Assembly: GCA_023473785.1 (NCBI GenBank) | Contig: JAMCYD010000008.1 | Coordinates: 1 to 21,075 of the forward strand | From: Patescibacteria group bacterium | GTDB taxonomy: Bacteria > Patescibacteriota > Microgenomatia > Levybacterales > UBA12049 | Reading direction: 5' to 3' | DNA: 21,075 bases | Shown: positions 20,061-21,075 of the stretch, piece by piece | Layout: each line of letters starts with the position of its first letter | Position numbering within the stretch: the first letter of the stretch is position 1 | Program-made: the position numbers and the translations under genes | The notes under the pieces: generated by a model | Database searches by the model: none | Told to the model about the DNA's origin: nothing | Seen by the model: the letters and a program-made list of their open reading frames with translations, nothing else

Positions 20061-20678
20061 CTACAGGCTTAGGTAGTAATTTATCTTTGCCTTGTCCTGA
20101 AGAGATTTTATGAACTCTTGGCCTTTTTCTTGAAATTTTTGTTGTTCAAGCTGTTGTCTTACCTGATTTTTGGTATCTTCCGGTTTTGCATCTTCCGGAA
20201 TTGACTTTTTATTTTTTTCGATATAATCGCTTACCTCTTTGTCTGAAACGGATGTTTTGCCCGCTAGTAATTTTTTCATAATCAAATTAAGCTCTATGTT
20301 TTTCTTGACTGCCTGAAGAGTTACGCCTTGGAGCGAAAGAGCCTGTTCCAAACTTTGTCCCTGTTTTTTTAGATTTTCGTCAATCTTTTTTAATTCTAGG
20401 TTAGTTTCCGCCTCATTGATCGTGATATTTCTTCTTTTTGCTTCTTGCAGAATAAGAGAGTTGGTAACTAATCCATCAAGTACTTTCTTTCCCCCCTGTT
20501 TTTCAAGCTCATTTATAAGAGTCAGACGATAAATCGGCTGCCCATTAACACTGGCTACGATTAATTGTTTCTTCAAGAAGAAGGCAAGTGCAATAATTAC
20601 AAACGCTACTACAGCTATAATTATATTTTTTTTGGTAAGAAAGGGTCTGCTTTTAATTGAAGTCTGTTTTGGCGTCAT
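20061..20678 (-). CDS. Membrane-anchored SurA_N-like chaperone domain without PPIase
   Basis: The product has 205 residues. A basic N-terminus and one helix at about 19-38 anchor it, then the extracytoplasmic part begins 'ASVNGQPIYRLTLINELEKQGGKKVLDGLVTNSLILQEAKRRNI', the standard opening of SurA/PrsA-type N-terminal chaperone domains. Helical, charged segments follow to the end, with 'SVSDKEVSDYIEKNKKSIPED' typical of the linker into a parvulin domain, but the parvulin PPIase domain itself is absent. The role is probably folding help or holding of exported proteins. A promoter ends 6 nt before the ATG. It is divergent from the RNase H-like gene. Confidence 0.82.
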   Translation of the reverse strand: MTPKQTSIKSRPFLTKKNIIIAVVAFVIIALAFFLKKQLIVASVNGQPIYRLTLINELEKQGGKKVLDGLVTNSLILQEAKRRNITINEAETNLELKKIDENLKKQGQSLEQALSLQGVTLQAVKKNIELNLIMKKLLAGKTSVSDKEVSDYIEKNKKSIPEDAKPEDTKNQVRQQLEQQKFQEKGQEFIKSLQDKAKINYYLSL

Positions 20679-20684
20679 TTAAAA

Positions 20685-20713
20685 ATTATATAAGAATTAT
20701 TTTAACATAACAA
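20685..20713 (-). promoter_or_regulatory. Promoter of the SurA_N-like gene, leaderless type
   Basis: On the minus strand TTGTTA (20708-20713), a 17-bp spacer and TATAAT (20685-20690), with the ATG 6 nt after the -10. Confidence 0.7.
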
Positions 20714-20727
20714 GAGGCATTTTTATC

Positions 20728-20756
20728 TTAAGTTATTAGCTGAAATATGCTATAAT
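20728..20756 (+). promoter_or_regulatory. Promoter of the YkuK-like gene
   Basis: TATAAT at 20751-20756 with a weak TTAAGT -35 (20728-20733) at 17 bp. The predicted leader is about 20 nt and has no Shine-Dalgarno. Confidence 0.5.
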
Positions 20757-20782
20757 GTTAAACAAAATTAGTGCAAAAACAT

Positions 20783-21075
20783 ATGGCAAGTGATGGTAAT
20801 TTGGAAAATGAATTCCTACAAAGCGTTACTCATGGACAGCTGCATATCGATGAAGTTATAAAATATATTAAAACATTTCTGGAGGAGAAGCCGGATGCTA
20901 GTTATAGTTTGGTTATAGGCACTGATTCTCATGAAAAAACCGCTTCTTCGAATGGTTCAAAGAGAATAAGTCTTGTAACCGCCGTTCTGGTTCACAGAAA
21001 AGGTTTTGGCGGAAAATATTTTTGGAAAAAAATTGAAAAAGATAACATTCATAATCTGCGGGAAAAAATTTATGC
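20783..21075 (+). CDS. YkuK/DUF458 RNase H-like protein, 5' part
   Basis: The frame is open from ATG 20783 to the window edge, giving 97 full codons. It begins 'MASDGNLENEFLQSVTHGQL' and contains 'YSLVIGTDSHEK' (about 41-52) with the metal-binding-type Asp in GTDS, then 'RISLVTAVLVHRKGFGGKYFW' (about 60-80). This matches the YkuK/DUF458 family (PF04308), predicted to have an RNase H fold; full-length members have about 150-170 residues. An in-frame GTG lies four codons upstream (20771), but ATG is preferred. The family's function is not established. Confidence 0.8.
   Translation, partial: MASDGNLENEFLQSVTHGQLHIDEVIKYIKTFLEEKPDASYSLVIGTDSHEKTASSNGSKRISLVTAVLVHRKGFGGKYFWKKIEKDNIHNLREKIY

Noticed and set aside
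1..21075. CRISPR array, rRNA, transposase or intrinsic terminators
   Set aside because: I found no regularly spaced repeats, rRNA-like sequence, transposase-like protein or convincing GC hairpin with T-run by eye.

Overview
The window looks like an AT-rich genome from the Candidate Phyla Radiation (Patescibacteria), most likely a Microgenomates-type lineage. This is an inference, because no 16S rRNA or ribosomal protein gene is present to confirm it. The reasons are the very compact layout with many overlapping or nearly touching genes, lysine-rich proteins, shortened versions of standard proteins (a UvrC ending before its helix-hairpin-helix domains, an MscS-like protein without the soluble domain, a SurA-like protein without a PPIase domain), tRNA genes without encoded CCA, and small GIY-YIG and Phage_holin_4_2-type proteins of kinds common in these genomes.

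Layout. 1-162: tail of an MFS transporter. 180-6529 (minus): tRNA-Arg(UCG), then a tight operon of a MacA-like adaptor, a MacB-type ATPase, a MacB-type permease and an unusual 1109-residue membrane protein fusing a flippase-like LPG_synthase_TM region, a DUF2079 (GT-C-like) region and an S9-type alpha/beta hydrolase. 6590-7060 (plus): tRNA-Lys(CUU) and a small hypothetical gene. 7118-7840 (minus): rnhB. 7850-10793 (plus): YvlD-like membrane protein, YvcK/CofD-like protein, SecG and a membrane-anchored family-5 solute-binding protein. 10797-16796 (minus): uvrA, a secreted and membrane-anchored transglutaminase-like protein, and a short uvrC whose TTG start lies inside the transglutaminase gene. 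16896-18249: two convergent arginine-rich genes, one HAD-like and one unknown, beside tRNA-Glu. 18565-19224 (minus): MscS-like membrane protein. 19323-19950 (plus): a tRNA 5'-half remnant carrying a hairpin insertion, a GIY-YIG nuclease gene, an intact tRNA-Lys(UUU) and a small membrane protein starting 1 nt after the tRNA. 20061-20678 (minus): SurA_N-like anchored protein. 20783 to the end: a YkuK/DUF458 RNase H-like gene cut by the window edge.

How things work together. The MacAB-like genes and the fusion protein are translationally coupled, which suggests an export or envelope-modification unit. UvrA and UvrC belong to nucleotide excision repair; uvrB is not here. Most ATG-started genes lack a Shine-Dalgarno sequence, and several have a -10 box only 6-10 nt before the ATG, so leaderless mRNAs are likely. 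The three genes with non-ATG starts (uvrC, the MscS-like gene, the GIY-YIG gene) each have a good Shine-Dalgarno.

The most unusual locus is the GIY-YIG cassette at 19323-19688. It sits between a tRNA 5' half and a complete tRNA-Lys. It takes its Shine-Dalgarno from the upstream tRNA fragment and its stop codon from the downstream tRNA, and is probably transcribed from what was the tRNA's own promoter. I saw no rRNA, CRISPR array, transposase or convincing intrinsic terminator, and no gene-free stretch longer than 300 bases.
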